Of a stretch of DNA of 64,000 nucleotides, positions 46,862-57,649 are shown piece after piece. Origin of the DNA: Pseudolysinimonas kribbensis (GTDB taxonomy: Bacteria; Actinomycetota; Actinomycetes; Actinomycetales; Microbacteriaceae); the NCBI RefSeq assembly GCF_030161895.1, contig NZ_BSVB01000001.1:1488001-1552000 (forward strand), read 5' to 3'. The translations under genes and the position numbers were made by a program. The number at the start of each line of letters is the position of its first letter. Within the stretch, counting starts at the first letter, position 1. The notes under the pieces are model-generated. The model searched no databases. It was not told the DNA's origin and saw only the letters and a program-made list of their open reading frames with translations.

Positions 46862-47817
46862 CGCCATGGTGACTCCACCGCCTCGATCCGGCCGCTTCCG
46901 CCCCGCCGGAGGGGTATCGGATCCGCGATGCGACCCCGGAACCGCCCATCGGCCCCCGTCCCCTCGAACGCCATCATGACCGGCCGACCCGTGCGGTCGT
47001 GGACGAGATGACCGCAGTAGTAGCGCTCCGGGAGCACGAGGTACGCCGCCGTCAGGTCGATGTCGGCGACACCGTGGTCCAGATCGATGGCCCAGATGCC
47101 GCCCTCGCTTCCCGCGCGGTCCCCATGGAGGTCGGTGGCGAAGCTCGAGAAGAGGAGCACCATGCGGTCGTCGAGGCTCGCGAGGTTGGCGACCTCGAGC
47201 TGGGAGAACCCTCCGGGCCTCGTGAGCGGCGGTTGCACCTGCCACGCGTGCAGATCGGATGAGGTCGCGTGCCCGATCACGCCGCGCTGCAGCGGGTCCG
47301 CCCCCTCACGCGCGGTGGCGGTGATGAGCATGTGCCATGCGCCGTCCCGCCGAAAGACCCACGGGTCGCGCCAGGCCTCGCCGCCATCAGCCGACGTCGA
47401 GGCGGTCTCGTACCATCTCGAGTCGGCTTCCACGTGCGGCTCGTCCGCCTTGGTCCAGGTCACGAGGTCGTCCGAGCGAGCCGTCCCGATGGACTGGACG
47501 CTGACACGCGAACCAGGGTCGGCCAAGCGGGCACCGGTGTAGAAGAGCACCCAGCCACCGGCGGGGTCCTCGACAACGCTGCCGGTCCACGTCGCCGTCT
47601 CATCGAAGGCGCCGCTGTCTCCGGGCTCGATGGCCGGACCGAGGTCGGTCCAGTCGACGAGGTCCTGCGAGACCGCATGGCCGATCCGAGCGTGACGGTG
47701 CCGAGCCTCCGGGTCGCCGGGGTCGCGCGGGGCGTTGAGAAAGAACATGTGGAAGTTCGAGCCGTCGTCGATGTACCACGAGTCCCAGATCCATCGACCG
47801 GTCAATTCGAACGCCAC
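46858..47817 (-). CDS. Glycoside hydrolase, GH32/GH43/GH68-like beta-propeller
   Basis: An intact 319-residue five-bladed-propeller glycosidase without a signal peptide. WIWDSWYIDDGSNFHMFFL carries the likely nucleophile Asp, AWRDPWVFRRDG the RDP transition-state motif and FSQLEVANLASL the candidate acid Glu. Blades repeat the patterns IGHAVSQDLVDW and IGTARSDDLVTW. The GTG has AAGGAGAT upstream. A 319-residue cytosolic form suggests it cleaves imported oligosaccharide (fructan- or arabinan-like). A paralogue lies at 54933-55907 in cluster B. Confidence 0.85.
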   Translation of the reverse strand: MAFELTGRWIWDSWYIDDGSNFHMFFLNAPRDPGDPEARHRHARIGHAVSQDLVDWTDLGPAIEPGDSGAFDETATWTGSVVEDPAGGWVLFYTGARLADPGSRVSVQSIGTARSDDLVTWTKADEPHVEADSRWYETASTSADGGEAWRDPWVFRRDGAWHMLITATAREGADPLQRGVIGHATSSDLHAWQVQPPLTRPGGFSQLEVANLASLDDRMVLLFSSFATDLHGDRAGSEGGIWAIDLDHGVADIDLTAAYLVLPERYYCGHLVHDRTGRPVMMAFEGTGADGRFRGRIADPIPLRRGGSGRIEAVESPWR

Positions 47818-48560
47818 GCACGATCTCCTTCTGTTCGGTTTCGCCGCACCGTCGGGCTCCCGGTCCCCGCGACCTCGGATGGGCCGGCGTGCCGCTCGAT
47901 GCCGGCGGCAGAGGTCCACACCGCGGCGTAGCTGAGCAGTGCGAGGGGCGCGGGGACGAGCAGCGCGATCGACGCCGTCCAGGTCGTAGCGGCCCAGACC
48001 CCGAGCGCCGCGAAGGCGACGACCGAGACGATGGGGATCGGCCGCCGCGCCGCGACGTGCAGGCCCAGCAGCAGCCGTGCCGTGAACCCGAGCGAACGGT
48101 CCGCGATGCCCAGCGGCACCGAGACGATCGCGCCCAGCACCCCGAGCACCGTGCAGACGGATGCGGTGGCCAGGGGCAGGAGCGAGAACGGGCTGGCCGA
48201 CAGCGTCCACCACTGGAGTGCGAGCAGGCCGATCGCCGCCGATGCGCCGGGCACCATCCACGCAGCGAGGCTCATCGGCCCGAGAATCCGGAGGTAGCGC
48301 GCGAAGGACCAGGCTCTCACCTCCTCGCCGTGGACGAGGTCGTTCACCTGCCCGACGAGAGCCCCGAAGCAGGGCGCGACCACGACCGACCACACCAGCA
48401 CGGAGACGGGTGTCACCCCGGGTGCGAGGAGCTCGGCCACCACGGAGGCGGCGGAGATCACGATGCCTCCGACCAGCAGGGTCGGCAGCCCGCGCCAGAT
48501 CACCCGCAGCGTCTCGGGGAGCGCGCCGGATTCGGAATGTCCCTTGAGCGCGTGACTCAT
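47802..48560 (-). CDS. YesL/DUF624-like membrane protein
   Basis: An intact 252-residue protein with about six helices, for example LPTLLVGGIVISAASVVAELL, VLVWSVVVAPCFGALVG and LLPLATASVCTVLGVLGAI. The size and its place between ABC permeases and a glycosidase match the YesL/DUF624 group found in carbohydrate-uptake operons; the match is by context and topology rather than a strong motif. ATGA overlap with the upstream permease and 16-base overlap with the glycosidase. Confidence 0.7.
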   Translation of the reverse strand: MSHALKGHSESGALPETLRVIWRGLPTLLVGGIVISAASVVAELLAPGVTPVSVLVWSVVVAPCFGALVGQVNDLVHGEEVRAWSFARYLRILGPMSLAAWMVPGASAAIGLLALQWWTLSASPFSLLPLATASVCTVLGVLGAIVSVPLGIADRSLGFTARLLLGLHVAARRPIPIVSVVAFAALGVWAATTWTASIALLVPAPLALLSYAAVWTSAAGIERHAGPSEVAGTGSPTVRRNRTEGDRAWRSN

Positions 48561-49462
48561 CCGCGGATCCCACTCGCGGCGACGCTCGCGACGAACTGAC
48601 GCTGGAAGACCAGGAAGAGCACCAGCACAGGGACGACCACCAGGGTGACGGCGGCGAAGACGACGACGACCGGGCCCGGCGCGGCGCCGCCTTGGAGCGA
48701 GACCAATCCGATCGGGAGGGTCATGTTCTGCGGACTGTTGATGAAGATGAGGGGATCGAAGTAGTCGTTCCAGGACAGCTGGAACAGGATGATGATGACC
48801 GCCGAGATGGCGGGGCTCGAGAGCGGGACGAGCATCCGGAACAGGATCCACAGATGCCCGGCGCCGTCGATCCTCGCGGCTTCATCGAGCTCCCGCGGGA
48901 TCGAGTTGAAGTACTGGCGGAGGAAGAAGATCGCGAAGACGTTGACGAGCGCCGGCAGGATCAGTGCGGCCAACGTATCGACGAGATGCAGGTTGCGCAT
49001 CATGATGAACACCGGGATGACCGTGAGCTGCACCGGCACCATCAGGGCGGTCAGCATGGTGATGAAGATGAACTCGCGCCCGCGAAACGCGAGTCGCGAG
49101 AAGGCGTAGGCGGCCAGGACGCTGGTGAGCAGGGCGCCGCCGGTGCTCAGAGTGGCCACGATCACGCTGTTGAGCGCCATCTGCCCGAACGGCACGAGCG
49201 GGAAGATCTGCTCGAAGTTGTCGAGCGTGAACGGCACCGGTATCCATCCGGGCGGCAACTGGAAGGCGAAGCGCTCCACGGTGAGGCTCTGGGAGATCAG
49301 CCACACGATGGGCGACGCCATGATGACCGCGAGCACGAGGAGCACCAGATCGATGACGAGGGACCCTGTGCTGAATCTGCGACGGCGCCGCGTCCGGGGA
49401 ACGGTCGCCGTGCTGTCGCGGGCCTGCGTTGCGGGGCGCGCGCTCATGATTGATACACCCAT
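48557..49462 (-). CDS. Carbohydrate ABC permease (MalG type)
   Basis: An intact 301-residue six-helix permease. EAA loop ELDEAARIDGAGHLWILFRM and C-terminal LFLVFQRQFVASVAASGIRG are standard for the MalG/CUT1 subfamily. Overlaps the upstream permease by 19 bases. Part of importer A, lacking its own ATPase; CUT1 importers in actinobacteria commonly share the MsiK ATPase, which would lie elsewhere. Confidence 0.93.
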   Translation of the reverse strand: MGVSIMSARPATQARDSTATVPRTRRRRRFSTGSLVIDLVLLVLAVIMASPIVWLISQSLTVERFAFQLPPGWIPVPFTLDNFEQIFPLVPFGQMALNSVIVATLSTGGALLTSVLAAYAFSRLAFRGREFIFITMLTALMVPVQLTVIPVFIMMRNLHLVDTLAALILPALVNVFAIFFLRQYFNSIPRELDEAARIDGAGHLWILFRMLVPLSSPAISAVIIILFQLSWNDYFDPLIFINSPQNMTLPIGLVSLQGGAAPGPVVVVFAAVTLVVVPVLVLFLVFQRQFVASVAASGIRG

Positions 49463-50371
49463 CTGCGAGAAGCCCAGAACTGTACGGCCGTGACGCCCAT
49501 GACGATCACGAAGACGACGAGTGCGATGGTCGACGCGTACCCGACGTTGAATGACTGGAACGCCGTCAGGTAGAGGTACTGCACCACCGACATGGTCGAC
49601 TCGTTCGGCCCTCCCTGCGTGATGATCTGCATCGGATCGAAGATCTGGAACGCCCCGATGAAGGTGATGACGGTGGCGAAGAAGATCGTCGGGGACATCA
49701 GCGGCAGAGTCACGTTGAAGAACACCTGGCGACTGCTCGCCCCGTCGGTCTGCGCCGCCTCGACGAGCTCACGGGGTACGGTCTGCAGCCCTGCCAGCAT
49801 GATGATCAGCGTGTAGCCGATGGTGTGCCAGAAGTCGACGCCGATGATGGCGGCGAGGGCCCAGTGCGGGTCGGCGAAGAACGACGGTGTCGGGATGCCG
49901 ATCTGCCGGAGGTAGTAGCCGATGTACCCGAACGTCGGATCGAGCACGTACTTCCACAGCAGGGCCACCGCCGCCCAGGAGATGAGCAGAGGGAAGAAGA
50001 GGGTCGCCTTCACGACGGAGGCGAGGATCCGGTTCATGACGTGGTTGAGCGCGAGCGCCAGGAGCAGGCCGCCGGCCACGTGGGTCACAACCGACCCCAG
50101 CGCGAAGACGAAGGTGTTGGCGAGCACGTGAACCAGTTGACGATCGCCGAACAGCTGCGCGTAGTTGGCGAGCCCCGCCGGCTGTGCCGGAGTCAGCAGG
50201 TCCCAGTTGAAGAAGCTGAGCGCGATGGCCGCGACGAACGGCGCGACGATGAAGACGAGGAAGAGCAGCATCGCCGGGCTGATGAAGGCGTACCCCAGCC
50301 AGGCGGGCTGGCGGTAGCCCTCGGTCGCCCGCTCACGCGGGCGGCCGAGGGGCCGAGGAGGAGATGGTCAC
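49444..50371 (-). CDS. Carbohydrate ABC permease (MalF type), slip near start
   Basis: About 309 residues. GTG at 50371, seven bases after the binding-protein stop; a slip in a C4 run near 50352 joins MTISSSAPL to GRPRERATEGYRQPAWLGYAF. The helices and the EAA loop ELVEAAQTDGASSRQVFFNV are intact. The C-terminal periplasmic QIITQGGPNESTMSVVQYLY region is typical of MalF-type CUT1 permeases. Confidence 0.88.
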
Positions 50372-50378
50372 CGATTCC

Positions 50379-51712
50379 TCAAAGCAACGACTCGATCTTG
50401 TCGCTCAGCTGTGACAGACCGGCGCTCGCGGTCACGTTGCCCTGAAGGATCTGCAGCCATGCCTGCTCGATCGCGTTCTGAACGTCCGCCCCGCGAGCCG
50501 GGCCAGGGATCGGAGTCGCGTAGTCCAGAGCCGAGTACAGCAGTTCGCTGCCCTTCGGAGCGTTGCGCAGGAAGGCGTCGCTCTCGACGATCGACCGGCG
50601 CGCCGGCACGTTGGTGCCGCCGAGCTTGAGAAGCGACAGGGCCGCCTCCTTGGACGAGAGGTAGTGGACGAACTTCCACGCATCGTCCTTGTTCTGCGAC
50701 GAGGCGAGAATCGGGAAGTTGTCCCAGCCGACCGGTGAGCCGTTCTGCTTCTTCTTGGGCCACTTCACGATCTGGACCTTGTCGACGATGCCCAGCCGGA
50801 CCATGTCGACTGTGGGCGAGCGTCCTCCCGGCAGGCACGCCAGCTTGCCCTGCGCGAGCAGTGTCGGCTGGTCATAGGTTCCCCGGCCGCGGGCGCGAAC
50901 CCCGCGTCGTGCATCATCTTGCAGTACTCCGCCGCCTCCACGCCCTCGGGTGTGTTGATCGCCGGCTTCGTCCAGTCCGCGTTGAGCGTGCTCGCGCCAT
51001 TCGTCAGCAACCAGGGCAGGATCTCCTGGAACTGCTGGTTGGTGAACGGCGCGATGTACGCGCCGGTCTTCGCCTTGATCTTCTTGGCTGCGTCGGTGAA
51101 GTCCTCCCACGTCCAGTCCTCGTCTCCGGGGAGGTCGACGCCGGCCTTCTGGAAGACCTCGATGTTGCAGTACAGGAGGTTGGTGTTGAAGCCGCCCGGG
51201 AGGTAGTACGTCCTGCCGTCCGGGTTGCCGAACTTGTCGCTCATCGCCTTGAGCGCGGGGTTCATGTCGGAGTAATACGCGTCGATGGACGACTTGTCCT
51301 TGGCGATGTAGTCGTCGAGCGCGACGACGAGCTTCTTCGAGCGGAAGATGCCGACGCCTTCCGTCGCGATGTCGATCACATCGGGAGACGACCCGCCGGC
51401 GATGCGCGTCGAGACGGTGTTGGCGAAATCAGCCCAGTTGTTGGCGGAGACACCTTGCGCGGCGAAGTCGATGTCCTTGTTGGCCTTGACGAACGGGGCG
51501 TACTCGGCCTCGACCGCCTTGTTGAGGCTCGCGCTCCCGAAGTAGAGGAAACTGAGCTTCTTCTTGCCCGCTGCGGCGGTCGGAGCGCACGCGGCGAGCA
51601 GGCCGACCCCTGCCGTGGCGATCGCCGCCTGCAGGAGTCGCCGGCGCGAGATGCTGTGAGACAGGACGCTCGTTGCGGCATTGCCGAACGAGCTTCCGGG
51701 AGGTGATTCCAC
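50379..51712 (-). CDS. Sugar ABC substrate-binding lipoprotein (Tat-type signal), frameshifted
   Basis: About 444 residues. GTG start; SISRRRLLQAAIATAGVGLL is a twin-arginine-type signal ending in the lipobox LLAAC. The mature domain is a family 1 extracellular solute-binding protein: LSFLYFGSASLNKAVEAEYA, LPGGFNTNLLYCNIEVFQKAG, EDWTWEDFTDAAKKI. One slip near 50885 (GFAPA to RGTYDQPTLLAQGK). First gene of the cluster A minus operon and divergent from LacI-A, with the shared operator between. Confidence 0.9.
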
Positions 51713-51747
51713 GGTGAATCCCTTCTTCGTGCGGTTCGATCGCGGGA

Positions 51748-51765
51748 TGCATAATCGATTTAGCA
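51748..51765. promoter_or_regulatory. LacI-type operator of cluster A
   Basis: TGCATAATCGATTTAGCA, an 18-bp near-palindrome with the central CG usual for LacI-family sites, 36 bases upstream of the binding-protein start in the LacI-A/transporter promoter region. It aligns end to end with the cluster B site at 59062-59079 (shared TGC, TTTAGCA-type arms). Confidence 0.7.
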
Positions 51766-51846
51766 GTACGATCACACCACGAGGCGGATCTGTCAAGGCT
51801 CGCCGCGACAATACGGGGGACCGGGGCGCTGACCCTGTGACATCGT

Positions 51847-52899
51847 GTGGGGATGAGTGCGGAGAGAAGGCGGGTGACCCTGGCCGACGTCGCGCGCATG
51901 GCGGGCGTGTCGTCCGCCTCGGCTTCGCTGATCCTCAACCGACGAGCAGGGACGAGGATCTCCTCGGAGACGCAGGAACGCGTTCGGACGGCAGCCCGCG
52001 AGCTGGGGTACCGGCCGAACATCGCGGCACAGAGCCTGCGCACCGACAAGAGCCACACGGTCGCGTTCGTGTCGGACTTCGTCTCCACCACACGCTTTGC
52101 AGCACGCATGATCCGCGGGGCCATGAAGGCCGCCGACGAGCTCGGGCAGGTGCTGATCGTGGTCGAGACTGAGGGCGACGTCGAGCGGGAGGCCCGGGCG
52201 ATGCATACAGTGCTCGACCGCCAGGTGGACGGGATCATCCTGGCCGCAGAGCGTGCTCGCGCTGTCGACATCCCCGACTTTCCCGACTCCGTGAACGTGA
52301 TCATGCTGAACGCGATGAATGATGCGCATCCGCATGCGATCCTGCCGGACGAGCTCCAGGGCGGCCGCACCGCGGTGCGCGAGCTGACCGCGGCGGGGCA
52401 CCGTGACATCGGGCTGGTGGGGTACGACTTCGAGAGCGGAATCGGTGGATCGTCGCCGTCGGTGACCCTGGAGCGGCGCATGCACGGCATCCGTGAGCAG
52501 ATGGCGGCTGACCGCGCGAGGTTCATCGCGCAGGGCGGCTCCCGGCGGTGGGAGCCCGAGGAGGGCTACCGGATCGCCCGCGCGCAGCTGCGCGCAGGGC
52601 CGGTCCGCGCATTCCTTTGCCTCAACGACCGACTGGCGTTCGGCGCCTATCAGGCGATCGCGGAGGCCGGTCTGACGATTCCCGACGACATCTCGGTGGT
52701 CAGCTTCGATGATGACGACATCTCGAGCTACCTGCGCCCGGGGCTCACGACGGTGGCACTGCCGCACGAGGCGATGGGCCGGCTGGCGGTCGAACGGCTG
52801 TACCGGGGTTCTCCGGCCGAGGAGGTCCTGGTGGCGATGCCGTCGATCCGACGCGGCTCCGTCGCGCCGCTGTCGGTCGGAGCGAGGCGGACGGGATGA
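51847..52899 (+). CDS. LacI-family transcriptional repressor, cluster A
   Basis: An intact 350-residue regulator. HTH: VTLADVARMAGVSSASASLIL, hinge helix SETQERVRTAARELGYRPN with AAQSLRTDKSHTV, and a periplasmic-binding-type sensor domain (FLCLNDRLAFGAYQAIAEAG). Start at GTG 51847 or ATG 51853. Divergent from the cluster A transporter and overlapped by the aldo/keto reductase (ATGA). Strongly similar along its length to LacI-B at 59177, for example in VVSFDxDxxxxYLRPGLTTV. Confidence 0.93.
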   Translation: MGMSAERRRVTLADVARMAGVSSASASLILNRRAGTRISSETQERVRTAARELGYRPNIAAQSLRTDKSHTVAFVSDFVSTTRFAARMIRGAMKAADELGQVLIVVETEGDVEREARAMHTVLDRQVDGIILAAERARAVDIPDFPDSVNVIMLNAMNDAHPHAILPDELQGGRTAVRELTAAGHRDIGLVGYDFESGIGGSSPSVTLERRMHGIREQMAADRARFIAQGGSRRWEPEEGYRIARAQLRAGPVRAFLCLNDRLAFGAYQAIAEAGLTIPDDISVVSFDDDDISSYLRPGLTTVALPHEAMGRLAVERLYRGSPAEEVLVAMPSIRRGSVAPLSVGARRTG

Positions 52900-53774
52900 A
52901 CGAACCGGATCAGGGTGTCGACCTCGGCCTCGGCGTCCGGCTTCCCCGGATGGGCCTCGGTGTCGGGGGACTGGAACCCGAGCGCACCGGCGCTGTGGTG
53001 GCACTGGCCGTCAGCATGGGCTATCGGCACGTCGATACCGCGCAGATGTACGGCAACGAGGAAGAGGTGCGGCGCGGCGTCGAGGACTCGGGGGTCGATC
53101 CTTCGTCGGTCTTCATCACGTCCAAGGTGACCACGGGCCGCCACCGGTACGACGACGTGCTGCGCGGGTTCGACGTCTCCGACAGCCGACTCGGCGCCGG
53201 ACGCATCGACCTGTACCTCATTCACTGGCCGTTGCCGGGCGTCGCCGATTACGTCGAGACCTGGAGAGCGCTCTGCCGGTTGCGCGACGATGGTCGTGTG
53301 CGCGCCGTGGGCGTCTCGAACTTCGGAATCCCCCAGCTCGAGGTCCTCGCCGCTTCGGGCCTCCCGACCCCGGCCGTCAACCAGGTGGAGCTTCATCCGT
53401 ACTTCGTCCAGACGGAGCTGACCGAGTATCACGCGCGGCATGGAATCGTGACGGAGGCCTGGGCGCCCCTCGCCCAGGGCCGGGTTTTCGACGATCCGGT
53501 GCTCGAGGATCTCGCGAGCGAACGCGGGCGAACGGTCTCCCAGATCGTGCTGCGGTGGCATCTGCAGGCGGGGCGGGTCGTCTTCCCCAAGTCGACCAAC
53601 CACGTTCGTCTCGCGCAGAACCTGCGTCTGGCCGACTTCTCGCTGAGCGAGGACGAGATGCGTCAGGTGGTACGACCGCAGCACGACGGCCGGCTCGGGC
53701 CCCGCCCGGAGGACGTGGTCGAGGAGATGCCTGATCCCCGCGGGGACTCGGTGCTCGACGACCGGCTCCGCTAG
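52896..53774 (+). CDS. Aldo/keto reductase (2,5-diketo-gluconate reductase-like)
   Basis: An intact 292-residue AKR. Catalytic Asp/Tyr in YRHVDTAQMYGNEEEV, Lys in FITSKVTTG, His in YLIHWPLPG; AVGVSNFGIPQLEVL and AVNQVELHPYF are typical for the AKR3/AKR5 groups. Overlaps the LacI-A stop (ATGA), so it is expressed with that regulator. Its stop overlaps that of the convergent serine hydrolase. Confidence 0.92.
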   Translation: MNEPDQGVDLGLGVRLPRMGLGVGGLEPERTGAVVALAVSMGYRHVDTAQMYGNEEEVRRGVEDSGVDPSSVFITSKVTTGRHRYDDVLRGFDVSDSRLGAGRIDLYLIHWPLPGVADYVETWRALCRLRDDGRVRAVGVSNFGIPQLEVLAASGLPTPAVNQVELHPYFVQTELTEYHARHGIVTEAWAPLAQGRVFDDPVLEDLASERGRTVSQIVLRWHLQAGRVVFPKSTNHVRLAQNLRLADFSLSEDEMRQVVRPQHDGRLGPRPEDVVEEMPDPRGDSVLDDRLR

Positions 53775-54936
53775 CGCGTCACGCACTCCCGCAGGGCATC
53801 GACGATGCGCGTCCCGCGGTCGTCGTCGGCCTCCATCTGATTCGTGAGGAACGCGAATCCGATCTCGTGCTCGCGGTCGGCGAAGGCCACCTGACCCCCG
53901 GCCCCGTCATGGCCGAAGCTCGCGTCGGAGAGATACCGGCGCGCCTCGGAGTCCAGCTGGAATCCTGCGCCCCAACGCGGCCACGGGGGCGCCGCATCGA
54001 ACACCGGGGCTCCCGTCGCGCGGGGGACGAGCGCGATGTCCAGGGTCGCGTCGTCGAGCAGGCGCACCCCGTGGGTCGGCGTGACGGTGGCTGACCAGAC
54101 CGTGGCGAGGGCGCGCGCGTCGGCGATCCCCCCGCGCCGGGGATCTCCGCGCTGTGGATCCGGGGGTCGTTGAACCCGACGCCGTCACCCACCAGCTCGG
54201 GCGGCAGGGCACCGCCGAGGGTCATCGCCCGCCAAAGCCACTCGTGTCCGGGGAATCCGCGTTCGCGCTGCTGGGTCGCGGTGAGCTCGTCGAGCGAGGG
54301 ACCGGACCACATGGTCGCGACCCGATCATGCCGGTCGGCCGGCAGCCCGATCCACATGTCCACGCCGAGCGGCTCGGCCACCGCCTCGCGGAACCGGTCA
54401 CCGACGCTGCGCCCGGTCACGCGCCGCACGAGCTCGCCGCCGAGCCACCCGTGCGTGATCGCGTGATAGGCCCATCCCGTGCCCGGGGCCCAGAGCGGCT
54501 CCTGCCGGGCGAGGATCGAGACCATGCGATCCCAGTCGACGATGTCGTCGACCGACAGGTCCTGACGGGGCGCCGAGAGCCCGGCCCGGTGGGCGAGAAG
54601 GTCGCCGACGGTGAGGTCGGACTTGCCCGCCTCCCCGAACTCCGGCCAGTACCGGATCGCCGGCGCGTCGTAGTCGAGCCGGCCCTCCTGCACCAGCCGC
54701 GCCACGAGGATCGACAGCACGCCCTTGGTGCAGGAGAAGATCACGCTCAGGGTGCGATCGGTCCACGGCGTGCGACCGTGCCGGTCGGCGGAACCGCCGT
54801 GCAGGTCGACGACGAGCTCCCCGCGGTGCAGCACGGCGAGCGCCGCGCCCATCCCCGGGCGACCCTCGAACGATGCCTCGAACGCCCGGGCCACGGGCTC
54901 GAAGCCCTCGGCGACGTGCCCCTCGCGTCGTGTCAT
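53771..54936 (-). CDS. Serine hydrolase, beta-lactamase/class C-like, frameshifted
   Basis: About 388 residues. The SxxK nucleophile motif is SCTKG near residue 68, with YHAITHG as the likely YxN equivalent (Tyr general base) near residue 155; later the GHDGAGGQVAFAD segment corresponds to the HxG region. One slip in a C6 run near 54132 precedes IADARALATVWSATVTP. No signal peptide, so an esterase rather than a secreted lactamase is more likely. ATGA overlap with the glycosidase of cluster B. Confidence 0.85.
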
Positions 54937-55907
54937 CGCACCACCTCATCCACTCGGCACACCAGCTGACCCTGGGTCGTCCATCGCAACGGGAGCGGAT
55001 CGGACAGCCGGCCGACGAACTCCCCGCTCACCCACGTTCTCGAACCCGAGCAGCACCCACTCCCCGGAGCGCGACCGGGCGATGCGACCGGCATAGATCG
55101 ACTCATCGGTCAGCAGCGTCGCCGACTCGACCCCGATCTCGGTGCCGATCTCGCCGGCCGGCACGGCCCAGACGCCCCCGCGGGCGCCATCCGCCGCACG
55201 TTCGCCCGCCAGGTGCTCGGCGTCGCACGAGAAGACGACGACGGGACGACCCTCGACGAGGACCCACTGGACGACCTCCAGGTGGGCGAACCCGCTGCCC
55301 GGCCGGCTGAGCGGCGGACGCGCCTCCCAGCGGAGCAGATCCTCGGAGACGGCATGGCCGATGACTCCGCGATCCCGTTCGTCCGCGCCCTCCGCCGCGC
55401 GGGCCGTCAGCAGCATGTGCCAGCCGCCACGCGGATCGGCGACCACCCACGGATCGCGCCAGGCCTGCTCGTGCCAGGTGCCGGATCCCAGCAGCTCGTA
55501 CCAGCGCGGGTCCGCCTCGAGCGCGGCGCCGGACGCCGTGTCCCAGTCGTGGAGGTCGCGCGAGCTCGCGGCGACGATCGACTCGATGTTGGCGTCGTCG
55601 CTCGGCGACGGGAAGCGCGATCCGGTGTAGAACATGCGCCACAGTCCCGCCGCGTCGTCCCGGATGACGCTGCCGGTCCACGCGGCGCTCGCGTCGGCCT
55701 CCCCGCCCGGCCCGGCCCGATCACCGGTCCGTGATCCGTCCAGGTGATGAGATCGTCGGACGTCGCGTGGCCGATCGCCGCGTTGCGGTGCCGCAGGTGC
55801 GGGTCGCCGAGCGATCGCGGCGCGTGCAGGTAATAGAGGTGGAAGATCGTTCCGTCGTCGGCGATCCAGAAGTCCCAGACCCAGTGATCCGGGAGGGCGA
55901 ACGTCAT
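54933..55907 (-). CDS. Glycoside hydrolase, GH32/GH43/GH68-like, frameshifted paralogue
   Basis: About 324 residues, parallel to the gene at 46858: WVWDFWIADDGTIFHLYYL, AWRDPWVVADPRGGWHMLL and FAHLEVVQWVLVEG hold the likely catalytic positions. Slips near 55715 (PVIGPG to the FYTGSRF part) and near 55028 (G4; corrected end EFVGRLSDPLPLRW then a TGA at 54933 overlapping the hydrolase ATG). The corrected end matches the paralogue's RGRIADPIPLR. No signal peptide. Confidence 0.82.
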
Positions 55908-55911
55908 CCGG

Positions 55912-56736
55912 TCACCCCTTGACCGCGCCCTGCAGCAGGGCCCGGATGAACTGACGCTGGAAGACGATGTAGATCACGATCGTGGGCAGCATGACGATGA
56001 GCGCGGCGGCGAACAGCAGCGGGAGCGCGTCGATGTACTGCCCCTGGAACGCTCCGAGGGCTCCCGCCATCGTGCGCTTGTCGGGGTCGTCGACGAGCAC
56101 GAGCGGCAGCAGGAACTGGTTCCAGGTCCAGAGGAAGATCAGGATGCCGAGCGCCGAGAGCGCCGGCCGCGCCAGCGGGATCTGGATGCGGGCGAACTCC
56201 TGCAGCACGCCGGCCCCGTCGACCCGGGCGGCCTCGGAGAGCTCCCGCGGCACGCCGAGGAAGTGGGCGCGCATCCAGAACACGCCGAACGGCATGTAGA
56301 GCCCGATCAGCGGCAGGATGATCGCCCATTGGGTGTTCAGCAGCCCGTACGAGGTGATCTGGTAGTAGAGCGGGATCACGATCGCCTCGAACGGGATCGT
56401 CAGGCCCAGCACCATCGCGACGAGCACGATGCGGCCGCCCCGCACCCGGAGATTGCCGAGCGCGTACCCCGCGAGGGTCGCGAACAGCAAGCTGACGGGC
56501 ACCACGACGACGACGATCAGCAGGCTCGACCCCAGCAGCACCCAGACGTGCCCCACCGTGAACGCCGTGACGAAGTTCTCCCAGTGCGGATGGGTGGGCC
56601 ACGCCAGGCCGGTCGGGATCCGGTCCGGCGACTGCAGCGCGGCCGACAGCATGCTGAGCAGCGGCAGCACCGTCAGGACGAGGATCACGACCAGGACGAT
56701 TCGCCCCACGATGATCTCGCTTCGCGTCATGACCAT
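55912..56736 (-). CDS. Carbohydrate ABC permease (MalG type), cluster B
   Basis: 274 residues from the ATG that overlaps the upstream stop (TGATG). Six helices; EAA loop ELSEAARVDGAGVLQEFARI and the ending IVFQRQFIRALLQGAVKG match CUT1 MalG permeases. Four bases separate its stop from the glycosidase ATG. Orthologous in position to the permease at 48557 in cluster A. Confidence 0.92.
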   Translation of the reverse strand: MVMTRSEIIVGRIVLVVILVLTVLPLLSMLSAALQSPDRIPTGLAWPTHPHWENFVTAFTVGHVWVLLGSSLLIVVVVVPVSLLFATLAGYALGNLRVRGGRIVLVAMVLGLTIPFEAIVIPLYYQITSYGLLNTQWAIILPLIGLYMPFGVFWMRAHFLGVPRELSEAARVDGAGVLQEFARIQIPLARPALSALGILIFLWTWNQFLLPLVLVDDPDKRTMAGALGAFQGQYIDALPLLFAAALIVMLPTIVIYIVFQRQFIRALLQGAVKG

Positions 56737-57649
56737 CAGTCGGCCTCCCGGGAGAATCGCTGCACCGGCAGCACGACGGCGAGCACGAGGATGAGCAGGA
56801 CGACGCCGAGTGCCGACGCGAGCCCGACCTGCCCCTGCACGAAGGCGAGGCGGAAGATCGAGATGCCGGGGACGAGGGTCGTGGTGCCGGGGCCGCCCTT
56901 GGTGGTCGTGTAGATGATGTCGAAGCTGCTGAGCGCCGAGATCACCGTGATCGTGACGAGCACGACGATCTCCTGGCGGACGCCGGGCAACGTGACCGAC
57001 CCGAAGAGCCGGAACCAGCCGGCGCCGTCGATGCGGGCCGCCTCGTACAGCGACGGGTCGATCTTGCCCATGCCGGTGAGCAGGAGCACGGTGCACAGCC
57101 CGGTGAGGACCCACGATCCGATGAGGCCGACGGCGGGCAGCGCGGTGCCGAAGTCGGCGAGCCACGAGCGGGAGAGGAATCCCAGCCCGACGGCGTGGAG
57201 GATCTGATTGATCGTGCCGGTCTGCGCGTACATCCACGACCAGGCGATGCCCGCCGCGACGAGCGGCACGATCTGGGGAGGAAGAGGACGGTGCGCGCCG
57301 TCGCCGCGAACGGGCCCTGCTTCATGTCCCGGATCAGCGTGGCCAGCACCAGGCCGCTGATGATCGGGATGATCGTGAAGAAGACGATCAGCACGAGCGC
57401 GTTGACGATCGGCGCGAGCAGCGTCGGCTCCGTGAAGATCTCGGCGTAGTTCCCGAAGCCGATCCAGGTGGAGGCGCCGATGCCGTTCCACTTGTAGAAG
57501 GAGTACTGGATCGCCGTCACGAGCGGGTACAGCACGAACAACAGGTAGGCGATCACGGCCGGCAGCAGGAACAGCCAGCCGACCGCGAGCGCGCGCCGCG
57601 CTCCCCGGGAGGTCCTCCGGGGAGCGCGGCGCTGGGTGGTGGTGCTCAC
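56736..57649 (-). CDS. Carbohydrate ABC permease (MalF type), frameshifted, cluster B
   Basis: About 304 residues. GTG start overlapping the binding-protein stop (GTGA). N-terminal RRALAVGWLFLLPAVIAYLL; EAA loop SLYEAARIDGAGWFRLFGSV. A slip near 57278 (G4) lies between TVLFLP and QIVPLVAAGIAW. The C-terminal part ends LPVQRFSREAD. Acts with the MalG-type partner and the lipoprotein upstream. Confidence 0.88.
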